Shown here: positions 16,755 to 27,732 of the stretch, one piece after another
Layout of the letters: every line of letters begins with the position of its first letter
Numbering within the stretch: position 1 is the first letter of the stretch
From: Salimicrobium flavidum
GTDB taxonomy: Bacteria > Bacillota > Bacilli > Bacillales > Halobacillaceae
DNA length: 64,000 nucleotides
Direction: 5' to 3'
Assembly: GCF_900156645.1 (NCBI RefSeq)
Contig: NZ_FTOC01000001.1
Coordinates: 496,001 to 560,000, forward strand
Translations under genes and position numbers: made by a program
Notes under the pieces: model-generated
Told to the model about the DNA's origin: nothing
Seen by the model: the letters and a program-made list of their open reading frames with translations, nothing else
Databases searched by the model: none

Positions 16755-17123
16755 ATGAAATACTCTTTCTTGCTAATTTATATACTAGTATTTGTAGTAA
16801 ATCTTCAGGTGACCGATCCCACCATTGATGTTATTTATGCCAGCGGAAATGATTATGAACTTATACTTGTGGCAGAAGAAGATGAAGCATCCATGAAACC
16901 GTACATGTCTGCATTACTTGAATTCAAAGAGACAGAATCACACTCCTTTGAATTTACCAGAGAGGAAATGACAGCTCAGGAAGTCACAAATTCTTCCAAG
17001 GAGATCCCTTCGATAATTGTCAAAAGAGAAGGTACAGTCATCGGAGATGTTTCTGGGGAGTCCTTGAGTAAGCAGCAGATCGTTAAGCAGTTAAATACCA
17101 TACTTCAAGATCAAAAGCTGTGA
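16755..17123 (+). CDS. Exported small hypothetical protein, Slp-like position
   Basis: 122 residues starting at ATG 16755 with a strong AAGGAG site. The first 20 residues (MKYSFLLIYILVFVVNLQV) are a signal peptide or anchor. The remainder alternates strands and helices in a small alpha/beta, possibly thioredoxin-like, pattern ending in QQIVKQLNTIL, but has no cysteine. In B. subtilis the small lipoprotein gene slp lies next to pdhD; this gene holds the same place, convergent with pdhD, but lacks the lipobox cysteine. Homology to Slp is a guess. Confidence 0.65.
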   Translation: MKYSFLLIYILVFVVNLQVTDPTIDVIYASGNDYELILVAEEDEASMKPYMSALLEFKETESHSFEFTREEMTAQEVTNSSKEIPSIIVKREGTVIGDVSGESLSKQQIVKQLNTILQDQKL

Positions 17124-17141
17124 GCGCCGCTCACAGCTTTT
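17113..17141 (+). terminator. Terminator of the 122-aa exported protein gene
   Basis: A 13-bp perfect stem (AAAAGCTGTGAGC with its complement) around a GCC loop, followed by T residues. The left arm overlaps the last codons and stop. Confidence 0.9.
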
Positions 17142-17182
17142 TTAATATGCGTATGATCACATTCTCCCATTACAAATAAAAA

Positions 17183-17546
17183 GGCTACCCTGAAAATAAA
17201 TATTCAGGCGGACGCTTTCCGCGGGCAATGCTTCAGCCTCCTCGTTTCTCTGTGGGGTCTTCAGCTACCCGAGTTCCCGTCGGAGTCGCCGCCTTTCTCT
17301 ACATTTATCCTAACAACACGAATCATTTACAGAGCCCGAAATTTTCATAGAACATGGTGCAAAGGACTTTACATGAACGTCTCTGTTAAAGCCGGGTTTT
17401 GATTTTGAACGAAGACTGAAGACGCCTGCCGAGAGGAGCATGAACGGAGAATCAGTTGAATCGATGACAGAGAGTTGCGGAAGACCTAGTGTCATGCTCC
17501 CGGCAAGCTTCTGCCCCCAGAGAAGAAAATCAACGATAACCGCTGA
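17183..17546 (+). repeat. Composite dispersed repeat, copy 1
   Basis: This fills the gap between the 122-aa gene and pdhD. It starts GGCTACCCTGAAAATAAATA, continues through a GC-rich block (17207-17300) and an AT-rich spacer, then a MITE-like 3' part from GTCTCTGTTA (17379) to about 17546. The whole arrangement recurs at 54734-55106. The right end is decayed (CGATAACCGCTG instead of CGATAACAGAGCC). No coding frame is conserved. Confidence 0.8.
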
Positions 17547-17556
17547 TATAACAAAT

Positions 17557-17598
17557 AAAAAAAGCCTGCAAAAGAGAAATTTTCTGATGCAGGCTTTT
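17557..17598 (-). terminator. Terminator of the pdh operon
   Basis: On the minus strand AAAAAGCCTGCA pairs with TGCAGGCTTTTT around a 16-nt loop and is followed by a T run, 7 bp after pdhD. Confidence 0.9.
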
Positions 17599-17604
17599 TA
17601 TTGA

Positions 17605-19011
17605 TTATTTAATGTGAATCGGTCGACCGATTGCAACTTCGGATGCTTCCATCGTAATCTCACCAAGAGATGGATGCGCATGAATCGTAAGCGATAGATC
17701 TTCGGCCGTCATGCCTGTTTCGATCGCAAGACCTATTTCAGCTATCATATCACTGGCATTAGGTCCTGTGACATGGCCGCCGATGATCAGACCATCTTCA
17801 GTTCGAGTGATAAGCTTAAGGAAGCCGTCCGTGTCATTAAGTGAAAGTGCGCGTCCGTTAGCCTGGAATGGGAACTTGGACTCTTTCACTTCATAACCAG
17901 CTTCTGTCGCTGTATCTTTCGTATATCCGACCGAAGCGATTTCCGGATCAGAGAAGACGACTGCAGGGATAGCTAGGTAATCTACCTCCGCTTTCTCTCC
18001 CCCGATGACTTCCGCTGCAATTTTACCTTCATACGAAGCTTTGTGAGCAAGCGGAGGACCAGGTACAATATCTCCGACAGCGTAAATGTTTTCGAAATTG
18101 GTACGACTGTGCTTATCTACTTGAATATAGCCCTTGTCGTCCATTTCTACTCCCATTTCTTCGAGACCAAGCTCATCCGTGTTCGGAGTACGCCCTACTG
18201 TTACGAGTACGTAATCAGCTTCAACAGTCTTCTCTTCACCTTTCACTTCGTAGGTGACTTTCACTCCATCTTTCGTTTCTTCCACGCCTTGAGCCATGGC
18301 GTTGGTCACTACTTCGACACCTTTTTTCTTAAGGTTCTTCATAACCGGCTGAACAAGGTCTTTTTCAAAACCGTTCATAATTCGGTCTGTACCTTCAAGT
18401 ACCGTAACTTCTGTATCAAAGTTTGCGTATGCCGTACCAAGTTCAGTACCGATATACCCTCCACCGATTACAATGAGTTTCTTCGGTATTTCCTTAAGAG
18501 CAAGTGCTCCTGTAGAATCAAGAACGCGATCAGAGAATTTGAAATTAGGAATTTCGATCGGGCTGGAACCTGTAGCGATAATGCAGTTTTTGAACTTGTA
18601 AGTCTGGGACTGCTTATCATCCATGATTTTCACTGTATTCTGATCCACGAAGTAAGCTTCGCCTCTCAGAATATCAACTTTGTTGCCTTTCAAAAGACCT
18701 TGCACGCCGCCCGTAAGTTTCTCCACGACGCTACCTTTCCATTCCTGGACTTTCGAGAAATCGACAGTAGGATTCTCAGTAGATATACCCATATCCGAGT
18801 TCCCTTTAGCCTTTTCAAAATTGTGTCCAGCTTCAATAAGGGCCTTGGAAGGAATACAACCGACGTTAAGACAAACGCCTCCAAGGTCTCCTTTATCAAC
18901 AATAGATACTTTCTGGCCTGTCTGAGCAGCACGGATGGCAGCAACGTAGCCGCCAGGTCCTGCTCCTACTACTAATGTGTCTAATTCAATCGGGAAATCT
19001 CCTACTACCAT
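17605..19011 (-). CDS. pdhD: Dihydrolipoyl dehydrogenase (PDH E3)
   Basis: FAD enzyme that reoxidises the lipoyl groups of the pyruvate dehydrogenase complex, passing electrons to NAD. 468 residues, usual length. FAD-binding [14 protein letters not shown] (about 16-29), redox-active disulfide C47/C52 in [16 protein letters not shown]-binding [10 protein letters not shown] (about 185), and the C-terminal HAHPSLGE with the catalytic histidine are all intact. GGAGG site before ATG 19011. Last gene of the operon, 3 bp after pdhC. Confidence 0.97.
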   Translation of the reverse strand: MVVGDFPIELDTLVVGAGPGGYVAAIRAAQTGQKVSIVDKGDLGGVCLNVGCIPSKALIEAGHNFEKAKGNSDMGISTENPTVDFSKVQEWKGSVVEKLTGGVQGLLKGNKVDILRGEAYFVDQNTVKIMDDKQSQTYKFKNCIIATGSSPIEIPNFKFSDRVLDSTGALALKEIPKKLIVIGGGYIGTELGTAYANFDTEVTVLEGTDRIMNGFEKDLVQPVMKNLKKKGVEVVTNAMAQGVEETKDGVKVTYEVKGEEKTVEADYVLVTVGRTPNTDELGLEEMGVEMDDKGYIQVDKHSRTNFENIYAVGDIVPGPPLAHKASYEGKIAAEVIGGEKAEVDYLAIPAVVFSDPEIASVGYTKDTATEAGYEVKESKFPFQANGRALSLNDTDGFLKLITRTEDGLIIGGHVTGPNASDMIAEIGLAIETGMTAEDLSLTIHAHPSLGEITMEASEVAIGRPIHIK

Positions 19012-19014
19012 ACT

Positions 19015-20331
19015 TTACGCCTCCATCATAATTAGTTGTGGATCGTTCAGTAAACGCTTGATGTTGTTCATTGCGTGCTGTGCAGTTGCTCCATCAATGA
19101 TTCTGTGGTCGAAGCTTAGGGAAATCGCAAGTACCGGAGCAACTACTACTTCTCCGTCTCGGACCATCGGTTTTTCTGCAATTCGGCCAATACCAAGGAT
19201 TGCAACTTCCGGATGGTTGATTACAGGTGTGAACCACTGACCGCCAGCAGATCCGATATTTGTGATCGTTGTCGAAGCACCTTTCATATCTTCACCAGTA
19301 AGTTTTCCATCACGTGCTTTGACAGCAAGCTGGTTGATTTCATCAGAAATCGAGAATACCGCTTTACGATCCGCATCTTTCACTACTGGAACAAGTAGTC
19401 CCTTATCCGTATCAGCTGCAATACCGATGTTATAGTAGTGCTTCTGAATAATTTCCTGCGTTTCATCATCGAGAGAAGTATTCAATACCGGATACTTCTT
19501 AAGCGTTGAAACGAGGGCTTTCACTACATATGGAAGATATGTCAGCTTGATATCCTGTTCAGCAGCAACTTCTTTGAACTTCTTACGGTGAGCGACAAGT
19601 TCCGTTACGTCTACTTCATCCATCAGTGTAACATGGGGAGCTGTCTGCTTCGAGTTGACCATAGCTTTCGCAATAGCTTTACGCATGCCACTCATTTTCT
19701 CGCGGGTTTCCGGATAAGCTTCGCCGGAAGGAACTTGCTGCTTAGATTCAGTGGAATCTGTTTGAGTTTCTTCGGCAGATTCGTCTTTCTCACCTTCAGC
19801 AGCTGTCTGATCACCATTTACATAAGCTTCAATGTCTTCTTTCAGGATACGACCATTCTTTCCGCTTCCCTGTACTTTCTGTATGTTCACATCGTTCTCC
19901 CGCGCATATTTACGCACTGATGGCATAGCTATTACGCGCGTTCCATCATCTTCTTCTGACTCGTCTGAAGAAGATGACGCAGCCGGTTTTTCATCCGACT
20001 TCTCTTCTTTTTCTTCCTCTTTCTTTCCTTCTTTCGGCTCTTCTTTTTTCTCTTCTTCCTGAGACTCTTCAGAAGAACCTTCATCTTCGTAACCTTCAGC
20101 ATCAAAAGTGATGATGACCGTGCCGACAGTTGTCGTTTCACCTTCAGCTACGTGTACTGCTTTTACTGTTCCATCTACTGGTGAAGGGATTTCTACGACA
20201 GCTTTATCGTTTTGAACTTCACAGAGCACATCATCCTCTGATACTTCTTCCCCTTCTTTTACAAACCACTTTGCAATCTCACCTTCATGGATACCTTCAC
20301 CGATATCAGGCAATTTAAACTCATATGCCAT
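19015..20331 (-). CDS. pdhC: PDH E2, dihydrolipoamide acetyltransferase
   Basis: Core of the pyruvate dehydrogenase complex; moves the acetyl group from lipoate to CoA. 438 residues. One N-terminal lipoyl domain with lipoyl lysine K43 ([10 protein letters not shown]), an unusually acidic and lysine-rich linker (about 85-130), the subunit-binding domain (about 133-172, [13 protein letters not shown]), and the catalytic domain ending in DHRIIDG (H409, D413). The acidic linker fits a halophile, though such linkers are acidic in many species. 29 bp after pdhB. Confidence 0.97.
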   Translation of the reverse strand: MAYEFKLPDIGEGIHEGEIAKWFVKEGEEVSEDDVLCEVQNDKAVVEIPSPVDGTVKAVHVAEGETTTVGTVIITFDAEGYEDEGSSEESQEEEKKEEPKEGKKEEEKEEKSDEKPAASSSSDESEEDDGTRVIAMPSVRKYARENDVNIQKVQGSGKNGRILKEDIEAYVNGDQTAAEGEKDESAEETQTDSTESKQQVPSGEAYPETREKMSGMRKAIAKAMVNSKQTAPHVTLMDEVDVTELVAHRKKFKEVAAEQDIKLTYLPYVVKALVSTLKKYPVLNTSLDDETQEIIQKHYYNIGIAADTDKGLLVPVVKDADRKAVFSISDEINQLAVKARDGKLTGEDMKGASTTITNIGSAGGQWFTPVINHPEVAILGIGRIAEKPMVRDGEVVVAPVLAISLSFDHRIIDGATAQHAMNNIKRLLNDPQLIMMEA

Positions 20332-20360
20332 TTGCGAAAACCTCCTACCTGGTTTTTATT

Positions 20361-21338
20361 TTAAAAATTCATTACACTTTCTACTTTTTCAATGATAGAG
20401 GTATGATCCGGCAGCCATACACCTTCCGCTTGCGTAAACGGATAAACAGTGTCCGGTGCAGTAACACGCATAACAGGAGCTTCAAGGTGAAGAATAGCTT
20501 TCTCTTGAATCTCTGCAGCTACACTCGAGGCGATTCCTGCCTGTTTTTGCGCTTCCTGGATCATAACAGCGCGGTTTGTCTTCTTAACCGACTCGAGAAT
20601 CGTTTCATAATCGACCGGGCTGACCGTACGAAGGTCGATCACTTCAGCAGATACTCCGTCTTCTTCAAGCTGTTCAGCAGCTTTAAGTGCAGAGTGAACC
20701 ATCGCTCCATACGCTACAAGTGTCACATCTGACCCTTCCCGTTTCACATTCGCTTTACCGAGTTCTACTGTGTATTCTTCTTCCGGAACTTCTTCACGGA
20801 AAGAACGGTACAGTTTCATATGCTCAAGGAAAATGACCGGATCATTATCACGGATGGATTGAATCAGGAGGCCCTTCGCATCATAAGGATTTGAAGGAAT
20901 CACCACTTTAAGTCCAGGCTGTTGAGCCATCAGTCCTTCAAGACTGTCAGCGTGCAGCTCGGGCGTGTGGACACCTCCGCCGAACGGGGAACGTATTGTA
21001 ATCGGCATCGATTTAGTGCCACCGGTCCTGAACCGGTAACGTGCCATCTGACCGCTGATTGCGTCCATCGTTTCGAACACGAAACCGAAGAACTGAATCT
21101 CAGGTACAGGACGGAATCCTGTAAGAGCAAGACCTATAGCCATGCCGTTGATACCTGATTCTGCGAGAGGTGTATCAAATACACGTTCTTCGCCAAATTC
21201 ATCCTGCAAGCCTTCTGTAGCGCGGAATACACCGCCGTTATGACCGACGTCTTCCCCGAAGACCAGCACATTTTCATCATTACCAAGTTCTGTGCGCATC
21301 GCTTCTGTGATGGCTTGTATCATTGTCATTTGTGCCAT
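20361..21338 (-). CDS. pdhB: PDH E1 beta subunit
   Basis: Beta chain of the thiamine-diphosphate pyruvate decarboxylase component, 325 residues, the standard length. Typical features are [19 protein letters not shown] near residue 28, DTPLAESGI, the [20 protein letters not shown] stretch, and the C-terminal DTVYPF. Start ATG 21338 is 3 bp after the pdhA stop, so the two chains are made together. Confidence 0.97.
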   Translation of the reverse strand: MAQMTMIQAITEAMRTELGNDENVLVFGEDVGHNGGVFRATEGLQDEFGEERVFDTPLAESGINGMAIGLALTGFRPVPEIQFFGFVFETMDAISGQMARYRFRTGGTKSMPITIRSPFGGGVHTPELHADSLEGLMAQQPGLKVVIPSNPYDAKGLLIQSIRDNDPVIFLEHMKLYRSFREEVPEEEYTVELGKANVKREGSDVTLVAYGAMVHSALKAAEQLEEDGVSAEVIDLRTVSPVDYETILESVKKTNRAVMIQEAQKQAGIASSVAAEIQEKAILHLEAPVMRVTAPDTVYPFTQAEGVWLPDHTSIIEKVESVMNF

Positions 21339-21341
21339 GAT

Positions 21342-22818
<1,477 letters not shown>

Positions 22819-22852
22819 AGAAAAAGACCGTCCCCGGAGGCGCGGCCTTTAT
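22819..22852 (-). terminator. Terminator of ykyA
   Basis: On the minus strand AAAGGCCG pairs with CGGTCTTT (one G-U), followed by TTCTTTT, right after the stop. Confidence 0.75.
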
Positions 22853-22854
22853 AC

Positions 22855-23517
22855 TTAACTTTCATTATAATCAACATTGAGATCTGATGCTTCATAAAAT
22901 TCTTTCTTCAATTCGTTGAAACGCTCCGTCTGCTCATTGAACGTTTCGTTGATTTCCATTACGCGCCCATATTTTTCATTGATATCGGAAACTTGGGAGC
23001 GAAGCTCACTTTCCTGCAAATTTTCTTCTTTTAACATCGTGTACAATTCTTCATCCATTGTCAGTGCTTCTTTATAAGCTGCATGCAACTCTTCATAATT
23101 GCTATAACGTTTATCCATCACAGTAACCAGTTCTTCTGCTGCATTTCTCGCCTCTTCGTTCTCTTCTATGTCCTCTATCAATGGCGCTACCTTGTTGAAC
23201 TCTTCTTTCGCTGATTGAATGCTTTCACTTTCTAATTTCAGTTTCTCTTTGCGTTCCTCTACAATACCAATAGCTTCTTCAGATAATTCCTGGATCGTAT
23301 TCAATTCGTCCTTACTTGAATTGATTATCTCACTATACAATTGTTGTTCTTCTTCTTCTAACGCAGATAACTGCTGTTGCTGTTCCTTGAATGCATCTTC
23401 AAGTGTTACCGTTTTTTCGAGATGATCATACATTTCTTCCTGAGCGGATTGGCCTGAACATGAAGCTAAAAATGCTACCATTCCCAAAAAAAGTACCATA
23501 GCTGATTTTCTTATCAC
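22855..23517 (-). CDS. ykyA: YkyA-type putative cell-wall-binding lipoprotein
   Basis: 220 residues from GTG 23517, which follows GGGGGAG; the longer frame to 23658 has no ribosome site and would bury the signal peptide. Lipobox LASC at the end of a short signal (MIRKSAMVLFLGMVAFLASC), then an almost wholly helical, glutamate-rich coiled-coil body with repeated EEL/KEE motifs. Matches the YkyA family (PF10368) in design and in its place between deformylase and pdhA, as in B. subtilis. Likely bound to the outer membrane face and wall; precise role unknown. Confidence 0.85.
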   Translation of the reverse strand: MIRKSAMVLFLGMVAFLASCSGQSAQEEMYDHLEKTVTLEDAFKEQQQQLSALEEEEQQLYSEIINSSKDELNTIQELSEEAIGIVEERKEKLKLESESIQSAKEEFNKVAPLIEDIEENEEARNAAEELVTVMDKRYSNYEELHAAYKEALTMDEELYTMLKEENLQESELRSQVSDINEKYGRVMEINETFNEQTERFNELKKEFYEASDLNVDYNES

Positions 23518-23648
23518 GATGTCGCTCCCCCTTAATAGATAGAAAACTTTCATTGTTTTTAACTCATATCTACAATAGTATAATAAATGGAATAGAAAGA
23601 AAAGATGATTTTCTATCGTATTGAAAGAAGAAAGAGAGGATGAGACAG

Positions 23649-24203
23649 TTGATAACAATGGATGATATTGTAAGGGAGGGGCATCCCGCTCTTCGAAAAA
23701 AAGCAGAACCTATAAACTTACCACCGACGGAAGAAGAAGAACAAACTTTAGAAGATATGCTTCAGTTTATAAAAAATAGTCAGGATGAAGAAATTTGTGA
23801 TAGATACGGCCTCCGCCCGGGTGTTGGTCTGGCCGCACCTCAAATAGATATCAATAAACGGATGCTGGCCGTTCATTTCACCGACCTGAATGAGAAAGAA
23901 TACAGTTATGGACTGTTCAACCCTAAAATAGTCAGTCATTCTGTAGAAATGACCTATTTATCCACGGGAGAAGGATGCCTTTCTGTAGACAGAGAAGTCC
24001 CGGGATATGTTCCGCGTTATCGAAGAATCACAATCAAAGCTACCGATCTTGAAGGAAATGAATTGAAACTCCGCCTCAAAGATTTCGCAGCGATCGTTTT
24101 TCAACATGAAATCGACCATTTGAATGGGGTTATGTTTTATGATTACATCGATAAGGATGATCCTTACCGACTTCCCGATAATGCTACCCCTGCTGATAGA
24201 TAA
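23649..24203 (+). CDS. def: Peptide deformylase
   Basis: Removes the formyl group from new proteins. TTG 23649 is chosen as start because GAGAGG lies 9 nt before and it gives [16 protein letters not shown] and 184 residues, the length of B. subtilis DefB; ATG 23640 touches the ribosome site. All three metal/active-site motifs are present: [13 protein letters not shown] (metal cysteine) and QHEIDHLNG (metal histidines and catalytic glutamate). Divergent from ykyA. Confidence 0.95.
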   Translation: MITMDDIVREGHPALRKKAEPINLPPTEEEEQTLEDMLQFIKNSQDEEICDRYGLRPGVGLAAPQIDINKRMLAVHFTDLNEKEYSYGLFNPKIVSHSVEMTYLSTGEGCLSVDREVPGYVPRYRRITIKATDLEGNELKLRLKDFAAIVFQHEIDHLNGVMFYDYIDKDDPYRLPDNATPADR

Positions 24204-24238
24204 CCAGTGGAATAATGGCTTCGTCCCTTTTTGAAAGT

Positions 24239-24386
24239 GGCTCTGCGAATTTAAGATTGGTATGGACATGTCAGTGTGCTTTCCTGCACTCTCTACGATC
24301 AATCCTGAGAACTTTTGATTTCAGGCCCTACCAGCTAGGCCTGTTTGCCCTACGTTCCAAAATCAACGACCGGCTTTGACAGAGCC
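24239..24386 (-). repeat. MITE-like repeat, variant copy
   Basis: Bounded by GGCTCTG at 24239 and CAGAGCC at 24386. The right 45 bp, read on the minus strand, match the start of the 175-bp element (GGCTCTGTCAAAGCCGGTCG). The interior differs, so it is a diverged or recombined copy. No target duplication remains. Confidence 0.6.
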
Positions 24387-24401
24387 TATCTTTAAAATCA
24401 T

Positions 24402-24445
24402 AACAATAAAGCCGGACCGTACTGAAACGGCCCGGCTTTATTGTT
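24402..24445. terminator. Bidirectional terminator between def and ykrA
   Basis: A 19-nt arm (from AACAATAAAGCCGG) pairs with its complement with one mismatch around a 6-nt loop. It sits between two repeat copies. Confidence 0.85.
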
Positions 24446-24448
24446 ATT

Positions 24449-24552
24449 ATCACTGTTATCGTTCCTTTTTGATTTTCATTTCTACGAGTGAAAGCTTGCC
24501 GCGGGCGTCTCCACCCATTATTCTGAAATCAACAACCGTCTTTAACAGATCC
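24449..24552 (-). repeat. MITE-like repeat, internally deleted copy
   Basis: On the minus strand it starts GGATCTGTTAAAGACGGTTG and ends near CGATAACAGTGAT. It aligns with both ends of the 175-bp element but lacks about 70 bp of the centre, joining GGGTGGAGACGCC directly to CGCGGCAAGC. It ends 6 bp from the ykrA stop. Confidence 0.65.
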
Positions 24553-24558
24553 TGGTTT

Positions 24559-25335
24559 TTAAGAAAGTAACCCTATTTCATATACCGCCTTGGTCAATCC
24601 ATCCTCGGAAACATCATCTGTCACATAATCACTGGCCGCTTTCACTTCGGAAACGGCATTCCCCATTGCAATACCGGTCCCTACATCACGGATCATCTCG
24701 ATATCATTGGGTCCATCGCCAAATGCATAAACATTCCCCATGTCTACGTCTGCCGCTTCAATCAATTTCCGAATCCCCTCAGATTTCGACCCACCGCTGG
24801 GGATGATATCGCAGGAGTATTTATGCCACCGGATATAGTCGAAAGCCCGATGGGACTGACGATAACTTTCTATTTCATCACCTTCACAGAATATGAGGGA
24901 TTGATACATTTCTCTTTTTTCATGGTAGAGTTCGTCCACTTCAGGATAATTGAAACGAAGAGACTGAAGAGCTTTTTCCACTCTGTTGCTCCCTGGTTCT
25001 GTGGCTTTCATCGTATCTTCATTCATAAAAATGACCGGGTGGTTATTAGCGATCGCTTTTTTATACAAAGAATCAAGTTCTTCGTGTTTAAGGGGATTTT
25101 TATAAACAGGAGTGTCCTCGAGTACGACATACTGCCCGTTAAAACTGATGAATGAACTGATACCGAGTTTTTCTCTTATTCGATTATGCATAAAGGGCGC
25201 ACGTCCAGTAGCTATCGCACAATAAACACCCTGTTTTTGAAGCTTCGTGATTGTTTCGATAGTCGATGTCGATAGTTCCTTATTGTGGTCGAGAAGTGTT
25301 CCATCTATATCAAAAAATGCCAGTTTCTTTGTCAT
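24559..25335 (-). CDS. ykrA: HAD-superfamily Cof-type phosphatase (YkrA)
   Basis: 258 residues from ATG 25335, which follows AGGAGGAGAAGG; the frame extends to 25365 without a ribosome site. HAD motif I (FFDIDGTLLD), motif II (ATGRAP), the IIB cap (about 85-185) and motif III/IV (KSEGIRKLI, FGDGPNDIEM) are all present. Corresponds to B. subtilis YkrA next to def. Likely dephosphorylates small sugar phosphates or nucleotides; substrate unknown. Confidence 0.88.
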   Translation of the reverse strand: MTKKLAFFDIDGTLLDHNKELSTSTIETITKLQKQGVYCAIATGRAPFMHNRIREKLGISSFISFNGQYVVLEDTPVYKNPLKHEELDSLYKKAIANNHPVIFMNEDTMKATEPGSNRVEKALQSLRFNYPEVDELYHEKREMYQSLIFCEGDEIESYRQSHRAFDYIRWHKYSCDIIPSGGSKSEGIRKLIEAADVDMGNVYAFGDGPNDIEMIRDVGTGIAMGNAVSEVKAASDYVTDDVSEDGLTKAVYEIGLLS

Positions 25336-25470
25336 TCCTTCTCCTCCTGAGTTCTGTAATTTCATTAATGGATATACTGTAGCACGACTTTTACATTTTG
25401 GAAAGAATACGCACAGAAGGCATGCTCGATTGTGTATCTCCGAAAAACTTTACAGCGACTATCAACTTAA

Positions 25471-25499
25471 TTGTTTCATTATGAAGAAAACCGTATTAT
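25471..25499 (+). promoter_or_regulatory. Promoter of the rpoY-rnjA transcript
   Basis: TTGTTT (25471-25476), 17 bp, TATTAT (25494-25499). It leaves a leader of about 200 nt that contains the arginine-rich small frame. Confidence 0.5.
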
Positions 25500-25579
25500 A
25501 CTATAGGTAACAGGGATTGGGCGGTCATACGTTTTGCTAACGGTTTTCTTCTATTTATTGAAGGGAGATGGACGCTGTG

Positions 25580-25648
25580 ATGAAGCGTTTAAGAAGAAGG
25601 CTCAAAAAACGTTGGAAACGAATACTCGAAAGAAAAATGTATGCGTGA
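25580..25648 (+). CDS. Putative 22-residue arginine/lysine-rich peptide
   Basis: ATG 25580 lies 10 nt after GGGAGATGG. The peptide (MKRLRRRLKKRWKRILERKM plus YA) is extremely basic, with 13 Arg/Lys, and could form an amphipathic helix. It lies in the leader of rpoY-rnjA, 67 bp before rpoY. It could be an expressed peptide that influences the downstream genes, or a fortuitous frame. Not recognised. Confidence 0.35.
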   Translation: MKRLRRRLKKRWKRILERKMYA

Positions 25649-25715
25649 TGCTTTATGAATTCCGGAAATACGTGCGAACAATTACAAATCAAATCTAGAG
25701 GAGAGATAGAATACA

Positions 25716-25925
25716 ATGATATACAAAGTTTATTATCAGGAAATTCCCGGTGAAGTTCCTGTAAGAGAACGTACGAGTTCTATGTACGTTGAAGCAAACG
25801 CTGAGCGTGAGGTACGTGCAAAATTAGCCGATAAGAACGTAAATATTGAATTTATTCAAGTGTTAAGTGAGGAACACCTTGAATATGAACAGAAGAATGA
25901 AGATTACCAAGTGGAGCAATACTGA
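25716..25925 (+). CDS. rpoY: RNA polymerase epsilon subunit
   Basis: 69-residue RNA polymerase-associated protein (YkzG) of Firmicutes. Starts [20 protein letters not shown], with the typical [20 protein letters not shown] region. AGAGGAGAG site before ATG 25716. It is followed by rnjA after 3 bp, the conserved arrangement, so both are co-translated. Epsilon binds near the polymerase active centre and resembles phage proteins that protect from phage; the last point is literature, not seen here. Confidence 0.95.
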   Translation: MIYKVYYQEIPGEVPVRERTSSMYVEANAEREVRAKLADKNVNIEFIQVLSEEHLEYEQKNEDYQVEQY

Positions 25926-25928
25926 CCG

Positions 25929-27596
25929 ATGAAATTCGTAAAAAATGACCAGACAGCCGTTTTCGCTCTAGGCGGTCTTGGAGAAATCGGCAAAAACACT
26001 TACGGCATCCAATTTCAAGACGAAATTATCCTCATTGATGCAGGGATCAAATTCCCGGAAGACGAATTACTAGGGATCGATTATGTTATCCCTGACTACA
26101 CGTACCTTATCCAAAACAAGGATAAAATCAAAGGGCTTTTCATCACACACGGACACGAAGACCATATCGGCGGTGTTCCTTATCTGTTGCGTGAATTGAA
26201 CGTACCTGTTTATGCCGGAAAACTGGCTATAGGTCTATTGAAGAACAAACTGGACGAACACCGTCTTACAAAAAACACGACACTTCATGAAATTCAGGAA
26301 GATGACGTGATCAAATTCAGAAAGACCTCCGTATCTTTCTTCCGCACCACTCACAGTATTCCGGATTCTTTCGGAATCGTTGTGAAAACACCACCAGGTA
26401 ACATCGTTCATACAGGTGACTTCAAATTCGATTTCACCCCAGTAGGAGAGCCTGCTAATATCGCACGTATGGCAGAAATAGGTAAAGAAGGAGTTCTTGC
26501 CTTGCTTTCCGATAGTACGAACGCAGAAGTTCCGGGATTCACTAAATCAGAACGAGTTGTCGGAGAGAACATCAAAAATGTTTTCTCTAAAGCGAAAGGC
26601 CGATTGATTTTTGCGACATTCGCTTCTAACATTTACCGACTTCAACAAATGATTGAAGGCGCTGTACAGCACAACCGTAAAGTAGCGGTATTCGGCAGAA
26701 GTATGGAGTCTTCCATTCGTATCGGTCAGGAACTCGGATATATCCGTGCTCCAAAAGGTACATTCATCGACGCTCATGAAATCAACCGTCTCCCCGCCCA
26801 TGAAGTGACCATCCTATGCACCGGCTCCCAAGGTGAACCGATGGCCGCATTATCACGAATTGCGAACGGTACCCACCGTCAAATTCAAATTATCCCAAAT
26901 GATACTGTCGTGTTCTCATCTTCCCCAATCCCTGGAAACACGATCAGTGTCAGCCGTACTATCAATAAACTTTACCGTGCCGGAGCTGAAGTCATCCATG
27001 GACCATTAAGTGATATTCACACTTCTGGACACGGAAGTCAGGAAGAAATGAAGCTAATGCTTCGTTTAATCCAGCCTAAATACTTCATGCCTATCCATGG
27101 TGAATACCGGATGCTTAAAGAACACGCAAAACTAAGTGAAGACTGTGACATTGAACCGGATAACACTTTCGTTATGGACAATGGTGACGTCCTCGCACTT
27201 GGTAAAGATGAAGCCATGGTTGCAGGTAAAGTGCCGTCCGGGGCTGTCTATGTAGATGGCAGCGGAATTGGCGATATCGGTAATATCGTCCTTCGGGACC
27301 GTCGGATCCTTTCCGAAGAAGGTCTTGTTATGGTGGTCGTCAGTATCGATATGAAAGAATTCAGAATTGCTTCCGGACCTGACATCATATCCCGTGGTTT
27401 TGTCTATATGAGAGAGTCTGAAGACTTGATTAAAGATGCCCAGAAGCTTGTCACGAAGCATGTGAACAAAGTTATGGAGCGTCGGACGACCCAATGGTCC
27501 GAAATCAAAAATGAAATTACTGATACGATTGCACCATTCCTGTTTGAAAAAACGAAACGGCGTCCAATGATTCTTCCAATCATCATGGAAGTTTGA
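25929..27596 (+). CDS. rnjA: Ribonuclease J1
   Basis: Metallo-beta-lactamase/beta-CASP ribonuclease with 5'-exo and endonuclease activity, central to mRNA decay and 16S rRNA processing. 555 residues, as in B. subtilis. Zinc motif [10 protein letters not shown] with H74, H76, D78, H79; further ligands in VHTGDFKFD; beta-CASP motifs with SDSTN and HTSGHGS; C-terminal domain ends in [12 protein letters not shown]1P, encoded at 12.5 kb, is known in B. subtilis to act through GapA on this enzyme. Confidence 0.98.
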   Translation: MKFVKNDQTAVFALGGLGEIGKNTYGIQFQDEIILIDAGIKFPEDELLGIDYVIPDYTYLIQNKDKIKGLFITHGHEDHIGGVPYLLRELNVPVYAGKLAIGLLKNKLDEHRLTKNTTLHEIQEDDVIKFRKTSVSFFRTTHSIPDSFGIVVKTPPGNIVHTGDFKFDFTPVGEPANIARMAEIGKEGVLALLSDSTNAEVPGFTKSERVVGENIKNVFSKAKGRLIFATFASNIYRLQQMIEGAVQHNRKVAVFGRSMESSIRIGQELGYIRAPKGTFIDAHEINRLPAHEVTILCTGSQGEPMAALSRIANGTHRQIQIIPNDTVVFSSSPIPGNTISVSRTINKLYRAGAEVIHGPLSDIHTSGHGSQEEMKLMLRLIQPKYFMPIHGEYRMLKEHAKLSEDCDIEPDNTFVMDNGDVLALGKDEAMVAGKVPSGAVYVDGSGIGDIGNIVLRDRRILSEEGLVMVVVSIDMKEFRIASGPDIISRGFVYMRESEDLIKDAQKLVTKHVNKVMERRTTQWSEIKNEITDTIAPFLFEKTKRRPMILPIIMEV

Positions 27597-27614
27597 TTCC
27601 ACGCAAAATAAAAG

Positions 27615-27655
27615 AAACGCGCGAAGCCAATATGAGTTTTTGGTTTCGCGCGTTT
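27615..27655 (+). terminator. Terminator of rpoY-rnjA
   Basis: A 16-nt arm (AAACGCGCGAAGCCAA) pairs with TTGGTTTCGCGCGTTT (one G-U), followed by T residues, 18 bp after the stop. Confidence 0.92.
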
Positions 27656-27666
27656 TTTATTCTTTT

Positions 27667-27710
27667 GGCTACCCTGAAAATAAATATTCATGCGGAAGCT
27701 TGCCGTGCTA
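27667..27710 (+). repeat. Truncated dispersed repeat remnant
   Basis: Starts GGCTACCCTGAAAATAAATA exactly as the two composite copies, then after 24 bp joins a GCGGAAGCTTGCCGTG segment related to the MITE centre. Only about 44 bp remain, between rnjA and ktrC. Confidence 0.6.
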
Positions 27711-27732
27711 CTGGATCCTCTACTTCAGTATC

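Noticed and set aside
18043-18975. Long plus-strand open frame (310 codons) across pdhD
   Set aside because: Antisense to an unambiguous dihydrolipoyl dehydrogenase with all motifs intact; cysteine/phenylalanine-rich product and no ribosome site. A codon-bias shadow.
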